Shown: one piece after another, positions 7,776-16,109 of the stretch
How the letters are laid out: each line of letters opens with the position of its first letter
How positions within the stretch are numbered: the stretch's first letter is position 1
Assembly (NCBI RefSeq): GCF_014195655.1
Contig: NZ_JACICD010000017.1
Span: 1-58,148, forward strand
Length of the DNA: 58,148 nt
Direction: 5' to 3'
DNA from: Ancylobacter tetraedralis
GTDB lineage: Bacteria > Pseudomonadota > Alphaproteobacteria > Rhizobiales > Xanthobacteraceae
Translations under genes and position numbers: made by a program
The notes under the pieces: model-generated
Database searches by the model: none
Seen by the model: the letters and a program-made list of their open reading frames with translations, nothing else
Told to the model about the DNA's origin: nothing

Positions 7776-8894
7776 ATGGCAACAACAAGCGTTTCGGGGG
7801 GCGGCGAAGTCCGTCTCGCCGGCATCTGCCGATCCTACGGCGACACCCAGGTGGTGCGGGACGTCAACCTCATCGCCGCGAGCGGCAGCATCCTCGCTTT
7901 GCTCGGCCCTTCGGGTTGCGGCAAGACCACGACGCTGCGCATGGTCGCGGGCCTTGTCCAGCCCTCGGCCGGAGACATCCTCATCGACGGCGTCTCTGTG
8001 ACCGGCCAGCCGGTGCACAAGCGCAACCTCGGCATGCTGTTCCAGAACTACGCGCTGTTCCCGCATCTCACGGTGCGGGAGAACGTCGCCTTCGGTCTTG
8101 CCATGCGTGGCGTCCCGAAGGGCGACACGGTGCGACGCGCCAAGGAGGCGCTGGCACTCGTGCGGCTTTCCGGCTTCGAGGACCGAATGCCGGCAGCGCT
8201 GTCCGGTGGTCAGCAGCAGCGGGTCGCCATGGCCCGCGCGATCGCCTACCGCCCCCGCGTCCTCCTGCTCGACGAGCCGTTCGGCGCACTCGACAAGAAG
8301 TTGCGCGAAGAGATGCAGATCGAACTGCGTCAGCTCTGCAACGAACTCGGCCTGACCACAATCCTCGTCACCCATGATCAGGAGGAGGCTCTGATCCTCG
8401 CCGACCAGATCGCGGTGATGCGTAGCGGGCGCATCGAGCAGGTCGACAATGCGCGGGCGGTTTATGAGCGGCCGATCTCACATTTCGTCGCCGATTTCAT
8501 CGGCACGTCGAACTTCATCCCGGCCAGCATCGTCGACATGCGCGATGGACGCATGACACTGCGCTCGACCGCCGGCCATGTGTTCGAAAGCACCGTTCCC
8601 AACGACTTCTCGATACAGGAGCGGGTCGCGGTGGCCATCCGCCCGGAAAGCATGCGCCTGACACCGGGCGAACTGCCTGCCGCAGCCAACAGGCTCACCG
8701 GCACGATCGTACGCAGCCTGTTCAAGGGGCAGGTCCTGTCCGTTTGGATGAAGCCCCATGGACAGGCGGAACTCCAGCCGGAGCTTCAGGTCTCGATCCC
8801 GATAGAAGACGCCGCCCGCATGAGCCCGCAGCCCGGCGAAACGTGGAGTGCGCAATGGTCCGCCGCTCGCACGCTGGTGGTACGCGAACAGTGA
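7776..8894 (+). CDS. ABC transporter ATPase, PotA type
   Basis: This 372-residue nucleotide-binding subunit has Walker A LLGPSGCGKTTT, the signature LSGGQQQRVAMARAI, Walker B RVLLLDEPFGALD and the switch His in VTHDQEEA. A C-terminal TOBE domain from about residue 285 (VAVAIRPESMRLTPGE) is typical of polyamine, Fe and opine importers. It powers the permeases encoded at 4854 and 5848. The stop overlaps the GTG start of the next gene (GTGA), so the racemase-fold protein is translationally coupled to it. Confidence 0.93.
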   Translation: MATTSVSGGGEVRLAGICRSYGDTQVVRDVNLIAASGSILALLGPSGCGKTTTLRMVAGLVQPSAGDILIDGVSVTGQPVHKRNLGMLFQNYALFPHLTVRENVAFGLAMRGVPKGDTVRRAKEALALVRLSGFEDRMPAALSGGQQQRVAMARAIAYRPRVLLLDEPFGALDKKLREEMQIELRQLCNELGLTTILVTHDQEEALILADQIAVMRSGRIEQVDNARAVYERPISHFVADFIGTSNFIPASIVDMRDGRMTLRSTAGHVFESTVPNDFSIQERVAVAIRPESMRLTPGELPAAANRLTGTIVRSLFKGQVLSVWMKPHGQAELQPELQVSIPIEDAARMSPQPGETWSAQWSAARTLVVREQ

Positions 8895-9595
8895 GCCAGC
8901 CCCTGCGTTTCCCGCGCGCAATCGGGATTATCCTGCCATCGTCAAATCGCGTGGTGGAACGAGTGGCGCGATCGATTCTGGGCGCGCAGCCCGGCATCGA
9001 TGCTTGTTTCACTCGTGTGCCGTATGCTGGCCACCCACCGGACGGCTACGACATGCCTGCGTTCCACCGCGCGGCCGAACTGCTGGCCCAGGCGCGCCCC
9101 AATGTGATCCTGTGGAACGCGACGCGTGGCGCGCTGATCGGTTTCGAGCCCGATCGGCGTCTGGCTGCCTTTGTGGAGAAGGAGACCGGCATTCCCTGCA
9201 CCACCACGGCGCTTGCGACGGTGGACTATCTTCGACGGCACAATCTCCGGCGCATTGGTCTGGTGGCTCAGGGTGCCGACTGGGAGGGGTTGCGGCTGAA
9301 GCAGACATTCGGCGCCGAGGGCATCGACATCGTCGCGGGGCACTGTCTCGGCGTTGGAGATAATTTTGAAGCCGCCGGGATAACGCCTGAAGAGATTGGC
9401 TTGCACGCGATGCGGCTGGCATCCGTTCCCGATCTCGACGCTGTTCTCGTATGGAGCACCAATCTCGCAGGGCACGCGCTTACAAGGCTAGCGCGGGATG
9501 AAATCCACGTCCCTGTGCTGGATTCCACCACCGTCGGATTCGAAAGCGCGCTTGACTATATGACAGGTTTATTTCGACCATTGGCGCACGCCTAA
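8891..9595 (+). CDS. Asp/Glu racemase-maleate isomerase superfamily protein lacking catalytic cysteines
   Basis: This 234-residue protein has the length and pattern of maleate cis-trans isomerases and arylmalonate decarboxylase relatives. It has the opening loop GIILPSSNRVVE, the first active-site strand VILWNATRGALIG and the second VLVWSTNLAGHAL. In active members these strands carry a cysteine each (patterns like YGCTSG and SCTNL). Here the aligned positions are Ala (or Asn) and Ser, so racemase or isomerase chemistry is doubtful. The GTG start overlaps the ATPase stop, and this start gives the family's normal length. The role may be ligand binding, a different reaction or sensing. The alignment was done by eye. 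Confidence 0.8.
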   Translation: MSQPLRFPRAIGIILPSSNRVVERVARSILGAQPGIDACFTRVPYAGHPPDGYDMPAFHRAAELLAQARPNVILWNATRGALIGFEPDRRLAAFVEKETGIPCTTTALATVDYLRRHNLRRIGLVAQGADWEGLRLKQTFGAEGIDIVAGHCLGVGDNFEAAGITPEEIGLHAMRLASVPDLDAVLVWSTNLAGHALTRLARDEIHVPVLDSTTVGFESALDYMTGLFRPLAHA

Positions 9596-9664
9596 CGAAC
9601 CCAGCGTCGCTGGGCGTAACCTTGCGTGGAGAAGGGCGGGCAATTCACAGGAAGGATTCACGCC

Positions 9665-10858
9665 ATGTCGAACAAGCCGGACGAGCGCCTTGATCGCCGC
9701 GATTTCATGATCGCGTCCGTTGCAACGCTCGGCGCATCCGCTGGGCTCGTCGCCAAGGCTCCTTCCGCCAGCGCCGAGGGCTCGACGCAAAATGCTGCCG
9801 GTCCGGCGTCCGCAACGATCTATACCGGCGATGTCATCCAGGGGAGAAAGGTTGTCAGCGCGCTCGACATCCATGATCTGGAACCGGGAAAGAAGCATCA
9901 CTTGTATTTTCAGGGCGTCGAGATGCCCACCGGACAGCACTGGTATGTGTCCGTCACCGTCGCCAAGGGAGCGCGGCCGGGCATGCGTGTCGTTCTGATC
10001 AGCGGCGTGCACGGCGACGAGATGAGTTCCGTGCATACGGTCCAGACTGTGATGAACGGCCTCGATCCGGGTGAGATGTCGGGCACCGTCATGGCCGTCA
10101 CCGACGTGTCCCGCCCGGCCATGGAGGGCATGCAGCGCCGATGGCCCAATGCCGGCCGGGGCGCCGATCTGATCGACATGAACCGGGAATGGCCCGGTAA
10201 TGAGAACGGCCTCACCGCACCTAGCCGACATGCCGGCCTGCTGTTCAACCGACTGCTGCGGCCGAACGCCGATGCCGCCATCGACTTCCACACCGGGACG
10301 ACCGGGTTCGAGGTCACCGCCTTCAATATCGCCGGCATGGATGTGCCCGAGGTCAAGGCGATGGTGGAGCTCTATCCCGTGAGCCAGATCTTCGACAATC
10401 ACGTCTATCCCGGAGTGCTGCACAACGCCTTTATGGACGTGGGAATCCCTGCCTTCACCCCGGAGATCGGCGCCGCCCGCGTGCTGGACCTCGACATGAT
10501 CGCGCTGTTCGTGGAAGGCACGATGAATGTGCTCAAGCATCATGGCATCGTCGCCGGGCCCATGGGACGGACGGGGAAGGAGGTCAGCGTCTTCGTCGGC
10601 AACAGTGCCTTCCCGATCCTGGCAACCGAAGGCGGGATCGTCGAGCATCTGGTCAAGCTCAACGACAAGGTGAAACCCGGACAGAAGCTCGCCATCCAGC
10701 GCGACAGCTTTGGCGACGTGGTCGCCGAATACACAAGCGGCGTGGCCGGAGAGGTGACCGGCCAGCGCAGCGATGCGATGGCCGAGCCCGGCAACCCTTT
10801 GGTGTTCATCCTGTTCCACAAGGATGCACCGGATCGGGGCGAGACTTATCCCGAGTGA
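9665..10858 (+). CDS. Tat-exported succinylglutamate desuccinylase/aspartoacylase-family enzyme
   Basis: This 397-residue M14-like zinc amidohydrolase starts with a twin-arginine signal (DRRDFMIASVATLG, cleavage near SASAEG). Zinc ligands appear as His and Glu in ISGVHGDEMSS and His in IDFHTGTTG. The carboxylate-binding Asn-Arg is in DMNREWPG and the probable catalytic Glu is in AFTPEIGAA. The C-terminal 85 residues form the family's sandwich domain. AstE/AspA relatives cleave N-acyl groups from amino acids in the cytoplasm, whereas this one appears to be exported. GGAAGG before ATG 9665 fixes the start. It is probably the last gene of the ABC operon, 69 bases after the racemase-fold gene. 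Confidence 0.88.
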   Translation: MSNKPDERLDRRDFMIASVATLGASAGLVAKAPSASAEGSTQNAAGPASATIYTGDVIQGRKVVSALDIHDLEPGKKHHLYFQGVEMPTGQHWYVSVTVAKGARPGMRVVLISGVHGDEMSSVHTVQTVMNGLDPGEMSGTVMAVTDVSRPAMEGMQRRWPNAGRGADLIDMNREWPGNENGLTAPSRHAGLLFNRLLRPNADAAIDFHTGTTGFEVTAFNIAGMDVPEVKAMVELYPVSQIFDNHVYPGVLHNAFMDVGIPAFTPEIGAARVLDLDMIALFVEGTMNVLKHHGIVAGPMGRTGKEVSVFVGNSAFPILATEGGIVEHLVKLNDKVKPGQKLAIQRDSFGDVVAEYTSGVAGEVTGQRSDAMAEPGNPLVFILFHKDAPDRGETYPE

Positions 10859-11105
10859 GGACTTCGTATTCCCGCGCGGATCGGCCAGGACACCCGATGC
10901 GGTACCCTGCGTAGAACTCAACGGCGCGGACAGCACTTGGAACCGTCGGTGCTGCGCCAAGATCTGACTCTCGCCATCGTGCCGGAAAGCCGTCTCGCCC
11001 GCCAGCTTAGAATAGGTTTAAATCATTGAGATTGCATTGATATTCGTTCCCGCGGTAGAGAACGACCCTACGGTGTCCATTACAGCCCGAACGGTCCGCC
11101 GGCAC
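10859..11105. other. Intergenic leader of the iron locus
   Basis: No gene is seen in the first 130 bases. The right part (11006-11045) is AT-rich and contains the Irr-like box listed separately, and it must hold the promoter of the sigma-factor gene. An in-frame TTG at 11037 could extend that gene but has no ribosome-binding site. Confidence 0.5.
11006..11022. promoter_or_regulatory. Irr-type iron control element
   Basis: CTTAGAATAGGTTTAAA matches 14 of 17 positions of the ICE consensus known for Irr in alphaproteobacteria (TTTRGAAYNRTTCYAAA). It lies 84 bases upstream of the FecI-type sigma gene, which suggests iron- and haem-responsive control of the whole locus. The match was made by eye and binding is inferred. 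Confidence 0.55.
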
Positions 11106-11612
11106 ATGACGACAACGTTCCTGCAAGCGCTCCACAGGATGGACGAGGGTCGCCTCAAGCGTTTCTTCCAGCGCCGATTGCGCAATCGGGAGGATGCGGC
11201 CGATGCGACGCAGGAGACCTTCCTGAGGATGATCGAGGTGCCGCAAAGCACCATTATCGAGAATCCCCAGGCCTATCTTTTCCAGGTGGCAAAATCGGTT
11301 GCGCGCGCGGCTTCCGCCCGGCGTGCCGCCGAGACCAGACTTTTCGCACCCGAAGACGCGGGCTCCGTGATCACGGACGACACACCCGGACCGGAGCGCA
11401 TCGTCCTTGGCCGTCAACAACTATTGCTCATGGCGACGGCGATCGAGCAATTGCCGAACCGTTGCCAGGAAGTCTTCATCCTCAGCCGCCTGCATGGGCT
11501 TGCGAATGGCGAAATCGCCCTGCGCCTCGGCATTTCGCGCAACATGGTGGAAAAACACATCATCCGCGCGCTGCTGCAGTGCCGGAAAGTGCGTGCCGAG
11601 ATTTTTTTCTGA
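11106..11612 (+). CDS. FecI-type ECF sigma factor
   Basis: This 168-residue RNA polymerase sigma-70 factor of the iron-starvation ECF class has region 2 at residues 5-70 (LKRFFQRRLRNREDAADATQ, then ETFLRMIEV) and region 4 near residues 110-160 (AIEQLPNRCQEVFILSRLHG, then GEIALRLGISRNMVEKHI). It should direct transcription of the downstream receptor when the receptor binds ligand. The next gene encodes the FecR-type regulator. The start MTTTFLQAL fits family alignments, and a longer TTG start at 11037 is possible. The final codons overlap the first copy of a repeated leader. Confidence 0.92.
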   Translation: MTTTFLQALHRMDEGRLKRFFQRRLRNREDAADATQETFLRMIEVPQSTIIENPQAYLFQVAKSVARAASARRAAETRLFAPEDAGSVITDDTPGPERIVLGRQQLLLMATAIEQLPNRCQEVFILSRLHGLANGEIALRLGISRNMVEKHIIRALLQCRKVRAEIFF

Positions 11613-11663
11613 TCGACGTCAGGTCATAAGCTGCGCTCGACTCTAACTCGATAGGGACGCCGC
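11600..11663. repeat. Leader repeat copy 1 before fecR-like gene
   Basis: GATTTTTT, GACGTCAGG, TCGACTCTAAC and ACGCCGC occur in the same order and nearly the same spacing as at 12626-12692. Copy 1 includes the end of the sigma gene. A shared promoter recognised by the ECF sigma factor (GTCAGG as -35, CTCTAAC as -10 region, 17-18 bases apart) is the favoured reading. Confidence 0.6.
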
Positions 11664-11676
11664 GCGCAGGATGCCG

Positions 11677-12624
11677 ATGACGAACAAGGCGAAACAGACG
11701 GCGGACGGACGGCGGACGGAAGAGGCCGCCGGATGGGTCGCGCGCCTCCAGTCGCGCGACGCGACGGATGCGGATCGCCGCGAGTTTCGCGCATGGCTCG
11801 CCGGGAATCCCGCCAATGCCGTTGCCTATGAGGAATTGCAGAGCCTGTGGGGCGACCTCAGAGCGGTGCCGATCGAGAAGGACCGGCTGAAGAAGCTGCG
11901 TCTGTCGCGGCGCGCCGTTACCGGCAATGTCGTCGCGGTCGGGCTGATCGCGGTGCTGGCGACAACGCTGTACCAGCTGGGCTTCGTCGACCGGCTGCGC
12001 GCCGATCACTACACAACGGTCGGCGAGGTCGGCCACTTCACGCTGGAGGACGGCACCCGCGTCGACCTGAACACCGATAGCGCCATAAGGGTCGTGTATT
12101 CGTCGGCGGAGCGCCGCATCGAATTGCTGCGCGGAGAGGCTTTCTTTGACGTGGCGAAGAATCCTGCCCGTCCGTTCGTCGTCGTGGACGATGTGCTGCG
12201 CGCCACCGCGCTCGGAACGCGCTATGGCGTCCGCGATCAGGGCACCGGCAGCGACGTGCAGGTGGAAGAGGGACGAGTCGAGGTCGCGTCGTCCCGTTCG
12301 CAGGTCGCGCTGGGAGCCGGAGACGTGGCGCGCGTGGACCGGTACGGGGCATTGGATGTCAGCACAGCCGACGTCGCCAGCCGGCTGGCCTGGCGGGAGG
12401 GAAAGCTGGTCTTCTCCGGCCAGCCCCTGCGTGAGGTGCTCGCGACCCTGGAACGCTACCGGCATGGCCGTATCGTGGTCCTCGACGAGGCGGCGGCGGA
12501 CCACAAAGTTTCGGGCATTTTCGATTTGACGGACACCGACGAGGCACTTGCCCTGCTGCAAGCGGGCCTTCCGGTCACCATCACCCATCTGACCGGGATG
12601 ATGGTGGTGGTGCGCTCGCGCTGA
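11677..12624 (+). CDS. FecR-family sigma regulator
   Basis: This 315-residue inner-membrane signalling protein has an N-terminal cytoplasmic anti-sigma domain (AAGWVARLQSRDATDADRRE, then FRAWLAGNPANAVAYEELQ), one membrane helix near residues 85-105 (NVVAVGLIAVLATTLYQLGF) and a periplasmic FecR domain (GEVGHFTLEDGTRVDLNTDS, RIELLRGEAFFDVAKNPARP). It transmits the ligand signal from the TonB-dependent receptor to the ECF sigma factor encoded upstream. AGGA five bases before the ATG at 11677 favours this start over ATG 11671. The distance from the sigma gene is 64 bases and is filled by the repeated leader. Confidence 0.92.
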   Translation: MTNKAKQTADGRRTEEAAGWVARLQSRDATDADRREFRAWLAGNPANAVAYEELQSLWGDLRAVPIEKDRLKKLRLSRRAVTGNVVAVGLIAVLATTLYQLGFVDRLRADHYTTVGEVGHFTLEDGTRVDLNTDSAIRVVYSSAERRIELLRGEAFFDVAKNPARPFVVVDDVLRATALGTRYGVRDQGTGSDVQVEEGRVEVASSRSQVALGAGDVARVDRYGALDVSTADVASRLAWREGKLVFSGQPLREVLATLERYRHGRIVVLDEAAADHKVSGIFDLTDTDEALALLQAGLPVTITHLTGMMVVVRSR

Positions 12625-12625
12625 C

Positions 12626-12692
12626 GATTTTTTCGCGGCCGACGTCAGGAGGCAGCCCCCCGATCGACTCTAACCCATCGAGAGAACGCCGC
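12626..12692. repeat. Leader repeat copy 2 before receptor gene
   Basis: This is the second copy of the block at 11600-11663, lying 36 bases before the receptor start. The spacing between GTCAGG and CTCTAAC is 18 bases here and 17 in copy 1. It is the probable sigma-dependent promoter of the receptor gene. Confidence 0.6.
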
Positions 12693-12727
12693 CGCCGCGC
12701 GGCATCCGACGGGATTGGGGATCGAGA

Positions 12728-15202
12728 ATGCGAGATGAAGAGACGACGGCAAGCATAGGTCGCATGATCATGAGCGCCGGACTGGCGGGAATTTCCCTGC
12801 TGGGATGCGCGACGGCGCTGCAGGCCCAGGCCGTCCCTGCATCCTCTCTCGTGCCGGCGTCCTCTCCCGTGCCCATCACGGCCGCCCGCACAACGATCAC
12901 CGTGCCCGCCGGTCCGCTGGAGACCGGGCTGCTCAGCCTCGCGCGGCAGGCAAGTCTTCGGCTGCTTTATCCAAGCTCACTCACGGTCGGTCGCGGCACG
13001 CCGGGAGTCAGCGGCCGGTTGCCGCCGGATCAGGCCGTCGCCCGCCTGCTGGAAGGCACCGGGCTGAGCTACAGCTTCACGAGTGCAAACACCGTGCGGA
13101 TCTTCGACCCGATGGCGCAGGACGGCAGCGAAGCCAGTGCGCCCGCCGGCGACGGCATAGCGCTCGACACGGTCACGGTGGAGGGCGAGGGCGAATTGCC
13201 GCCGCCCTTTGCCGGCGGGCAGGTGGCGGTCGCCAGCCGGCTCGGCATCCTCGGCAATCGCGACTTCATGGACGCGCCGTTCAATGTCGTCGCCTACACG
13301 TCGAAGACCATCGAGGATCAGCAGGCGCGCAGCGTCGCCGACGTGACGGAGAACGACCCGTCCGTACGCGCCACCTGGGCCGACGCCAGCTACTCAAATC
13401 AATTCTACATTCGCGGATTTCCGCTCGCCAATGCGGACATCTCCATCAACGGCCTCTACGGTCTGGTCCCCTACCAGATGGCCGGCACCTCCTGGGTCGA
13501 GCGGCTGGAAATCCTCAAGGGGCCGGGCTCCATGCTGACCGGCATGCCGCCCCAGGGGAGCATCGGCGGCACGATAAATCTGACCTCGAAGCGCGCCGGC
13601 GACGATCCGCTCACGCAGCTCACGCTGGGCTACATCTCCGACAGCCAGTTCAGCGGCAAGTTCGATGTCTCGCGCCGCTTCGGCGACGAGAAGCAGTTCG
13701 GCGTCCGCATCAATGGCTCCTACGCCAATGGCGACGGGCCGGTTGACGACCAGTCGAACGAGCTCGGCGAGGCTGCGCTCGGGATCGATTATCGCGGCGA
13801 GCGGGTGCGGCTGTCGGCAGACCTGATCTATCAGAAGAACTATGCCGACAATCCGGTCCGGCCCGTCTATCTGCGGGCGGGCGCGGTCCCGGTTCCGAAC
13901 GCCCCCGATGCCTCGGCCAATCTCGGCCAGGACTGGTTCTATGCCGATGGCGAGGATGTTCTCGGCATCGTGCGCGGCGAGGTCGACATCACCGACAACG
14001 TCACCGCCTATGCGACGGTCGGTGCGCGCCGCAACGATTTCCTCGGCCTTTACAACTTCATCTATCTGACCAATCCGGTCGGCAATTTCGCCGCCAATGT
14101 CTATCTGCAGCCGAACTATGTCGACACCCTCACCGGCGAAGCCGGCGTGCGGGCCAAGTTCGACACCGGCGCCATCCGTCATGATCTGACGGTCAGTGCC
14201 AGCGGCCTTCACAATGAGATGGGCGTCGTGGCGCCGGTGGTGGCGACCTATTCGTCGAACATCTACGCGCCGACGCCGTTCGCGGAGCCCAATCTCAGCG
14301 GTTATGCGACCGACGCGCCGAAGACCAGCGAGGCGACGCTGACCAGCTTCGCCGTCGCCGACAGCCTATATGCGTTCGATGATCGCGTGCAGCTCATTCT
14401 CGGAGCGCGTTACCAGAACGTGGTGCAGGAGGGCTGGAGCGGGACGACCGGCGTGCAAACCGCAGACTACGAGGAGAGCGCGGTCACCCCGGCGGTCGGC
14501 CTGGTGCTGAAGCCCTGGCAGAACGTTTCCGTCTACGCCAACTACATCGAGGGCCTGAGCCAGGGACCGGTCGCGCCGGCGGGCTCCGCCAATGTCGGAG
14601 AGGCCTTCGCACCCATCAAGTCGAAGCAGTTGGAAGCCGGCGTGAAGGTCGATTTTGGCCAGATAGCCGCCACACTCAGTGTTTTCCAGATTGAGCAGCC
14701 GAGCGGCGTGCTGAATGCGGCGACCAATGTCTACAGCATCAATGGCGAAGTGCGGAACCGCGGCGTCGAGCTCAACGTATTCGGCGAGATCACGCCGTCG
14801 GTGCGCCTGCTGGGCGGCGTGACCTTGATGGACGGCGTCCAGACCGAGACGGCGAATGGCACCTATGACGGCATGGCGGCCGTCGGCGTGCCGGACGTGC
14901 AGGTCAATCTCGGCGCGGAATGGGATACGCCCTTCATCGACGGCCTGACCTTGACCGGCCGCGTGATCTACACCTCCTCGCAATATGCCAGCGTCAACAA
15001 TATCCAGAGCATTCCCGACTGGACCCGCGTCGACCTCGGCGCGCGCTACACCTTCGAGCGGACCAACGGCAAGCCGGTGACGATCCGCGCCAGTGTCGAG
15101 AATGTCCTCGACGAGAGCTACTGGGCGGCCGCTTCCTCCTCGTTCGGCCTCGCCCGCGGCGCACCGCGTACGGTCCTGCTGTCAGCGACCTTCGATTTCT
15201 GA
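12728..15202 (+). CDS. TonB-dependent siderophore receptor with STN signalling domain
   Basis: This outer-membrane transducer of 824 residues has a signal peptide (AGISLLGCATALQAQA), then an STN secretin/TonB N-terminal domain at residues 55-120 (ITVPAGPLETGLLSLARQAS) that contacts FecR. A probable TonB box DTVTVEGE follows, then a plug domain with YIRGFPLANADI and LEILKGPGSMLTGMPPQG, and a 22-strand barrel ending in the outer-membrane motif LLSATFDF. The plug pattern is that of hydroxamate/catecholate siderophore receptors. It belongs to the sigma-regulator-receptor set upstream and feeds the periplasmic binding protein encoded downstream. Confidence 0.95.
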   Translation: MRDEETTASIGRMIMSAGLAGISLLGCATALQAQAVPASSLVPASSPVPITAARTTITVPAGPLETGLLSLARQASLRLLYPSSLTVGRGTPGVSGRLPPDQAVARLLEGTGLSYSFTSANTVRIFDPMAQDGSEASAPAGDGIALDTVTVEGEGELPPPFAGGQVAVASRLGILGNRDFMDAPFNVVAYTSKTIEDQQARSVADVTENDPSVRATWADASYSNQFYIRGFPLANADISINGLYGLVPYQMAGTSWVERLEILKGPGSMLTGMPPQGSIGGTINLTSKRAGDDPLTQLTLGYISDSQFSGKFDVSRRFGDEKQFGVRINGSYANGDGPVDDQSNELGEAALGIDYRGERVRLSADLIYQKNYADNPVRPVYLRAGAVPVPNAPDASANLGQDWFYADGEDVLGIVRGEVDITDNVTAYATVGARRNDFLGLYNFIYLTNPVGNFAANVYLQPNYVDTLTGEAGVRAKFDTGAIRHDLTVSASGLHNEMGVVAPVVATYSSNIYAPTPFAEPNLSGYATDAPKTSEATLTSFAVADSLYAFDDRVQLILGARYQNVVQEGWSGTTGVQTADYEESAVTPAVGLVLKPWQNVSVYANYIEGLSQGPVAPAGSANVGEAFAPIKSKQLEAGVKVDFGQIAATLSVFQIEQPSGVLNAATNVYSINGEVRNRGVELNVFGEITPSVRLLGGVTLMDGVQTETANGTYDGMAAVGVPDVQVNLGAEWDTPFIDGLTLTGRVIYTSSQYASVNNIQSIPDWTRVDLGARYTFERTNGKPVTIRASVENVLDESYWAAASSSFGLARGAPRTVLLSATFDF

Positions 15203-15203
15203 C

Positions 15204-16109
15204 GTGGGTTTCGCGCGCATCGATCGTCGAAGCTTCCTCGCCGGCGCGGCGTTGCTCTGCGCGCCGGCGGCCAACGCCACGGCGAGCGCGGCGCCGCGCG
15301 TCGCGGCCGTCGATTGGGCGGCGGCCGAATGCCTGCTCGCCCTCGGCATCGCGCCCATCGCGATCGCCGACATCGCCACCTACCGGCAATGGCTGCCTGA
15401 ATTCCAACCGCCACCGGACACCCGCGACCTCGGCTCGCGCGCCGAGCCCAATCTGGAATTGCTGGCCGCGCTCACACCCGACCGCATCTTCCTCTCGAAC
15501 TGGCAGCGCGGCCTCGCGCCGTTGCTGCAGCGGATCGCGCCCGTCGAGGTCGTGACCATCGTCGACGCGCGTAGCGACGCCATGGACAATGTCCGCGAGG
15601 CCTTCACCCGGATTGCGTCTTCGACCGGACGGCAGGAGGCTGCGTCCTCCTATCTCTCGGCCTTCGACGCTTCCCTCGCCGGGTCGAGCCGCGCCTTGGC
15701 GGGGGTGGCGTCGCGACCCGTCTATGTCGGCGTGCTGCACGAGAACGGGACGCAGCTCTTTCTCTACGGCAAGGGAAGCTGGGTGCATTCCCTGATGCTC
15801 CGGCTCGGCTTGCGCAATGCCTTGAGGGCGCCGACCTCCGCCTTCGGCAATGCCCTGGTCGACATTGCGGAGCTTGCCGCCGTTCCTGATGCCGTCCTGC
15901 TCTATCTCGACCAGGGCGCTCGCACCCGGCGCGCGGAGCGGGCACTGCGGGCCAGCACGCTCTGGCAGGGCCTGCCGATGGTGAAGGAAGGACGCGCGCG
16001 CACCATCCCGCCCTTCTATGCGCTGGGCGGCGCACCCTCGATCCGTCGGACCATGCGCCTGCTCGCAGAGGCTCTGGAAAATGCGCCGGATGGCCACCGC
16101 CATGGGTGA
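15204..16109 (+). CDS. fhuD: Fe3+-siderophore binding protein, FhuD-like
   Basis: This 301-residue class III periplasmic binding protein starts with GTG one base after the receptor stop. The N-terminus ARIDRRSFLAGAALLCAPAA is a twin-arginine signal. The two lobes are joined by a long helix around residues 125-150, with typical features VAAVDWAAAECLLALGIAPI and SRAEPNLELLAALTPDRIFL. It collects the ferric siderophore delivered by the receptor and hands it to FhuB, whose gene overlaps its 3-prime end. The FhuD assignment rests on family pattern and position. The exact siderophore is unknown. Confidence 0.87.
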   Translation: MGFARIDRRSFLAGAALLCAPAANATASAAPRVAAVDWAAAECLLALGIAPIAIADIATYRQWLPEFQPPPDTRDLGSRAEPNLELLAALTPDRIFLSNWQRGLAPLLQRIAPVEVVTIVDARSDAMDNVREAFTRIASSTGRQEAASSYLSAFDASLAGSSRALAGVASRPVYVGVLHENGTQLFLYGKGSWVHSLMLRLGLRNALRAPTSAFGNALVDIAELAAVPDAVLLYLDQGARTRRAERALRASTLWQGLPMVKEGRARTIPPFYALGGAPSIRRTMRLLAEALENAPDGHRHG

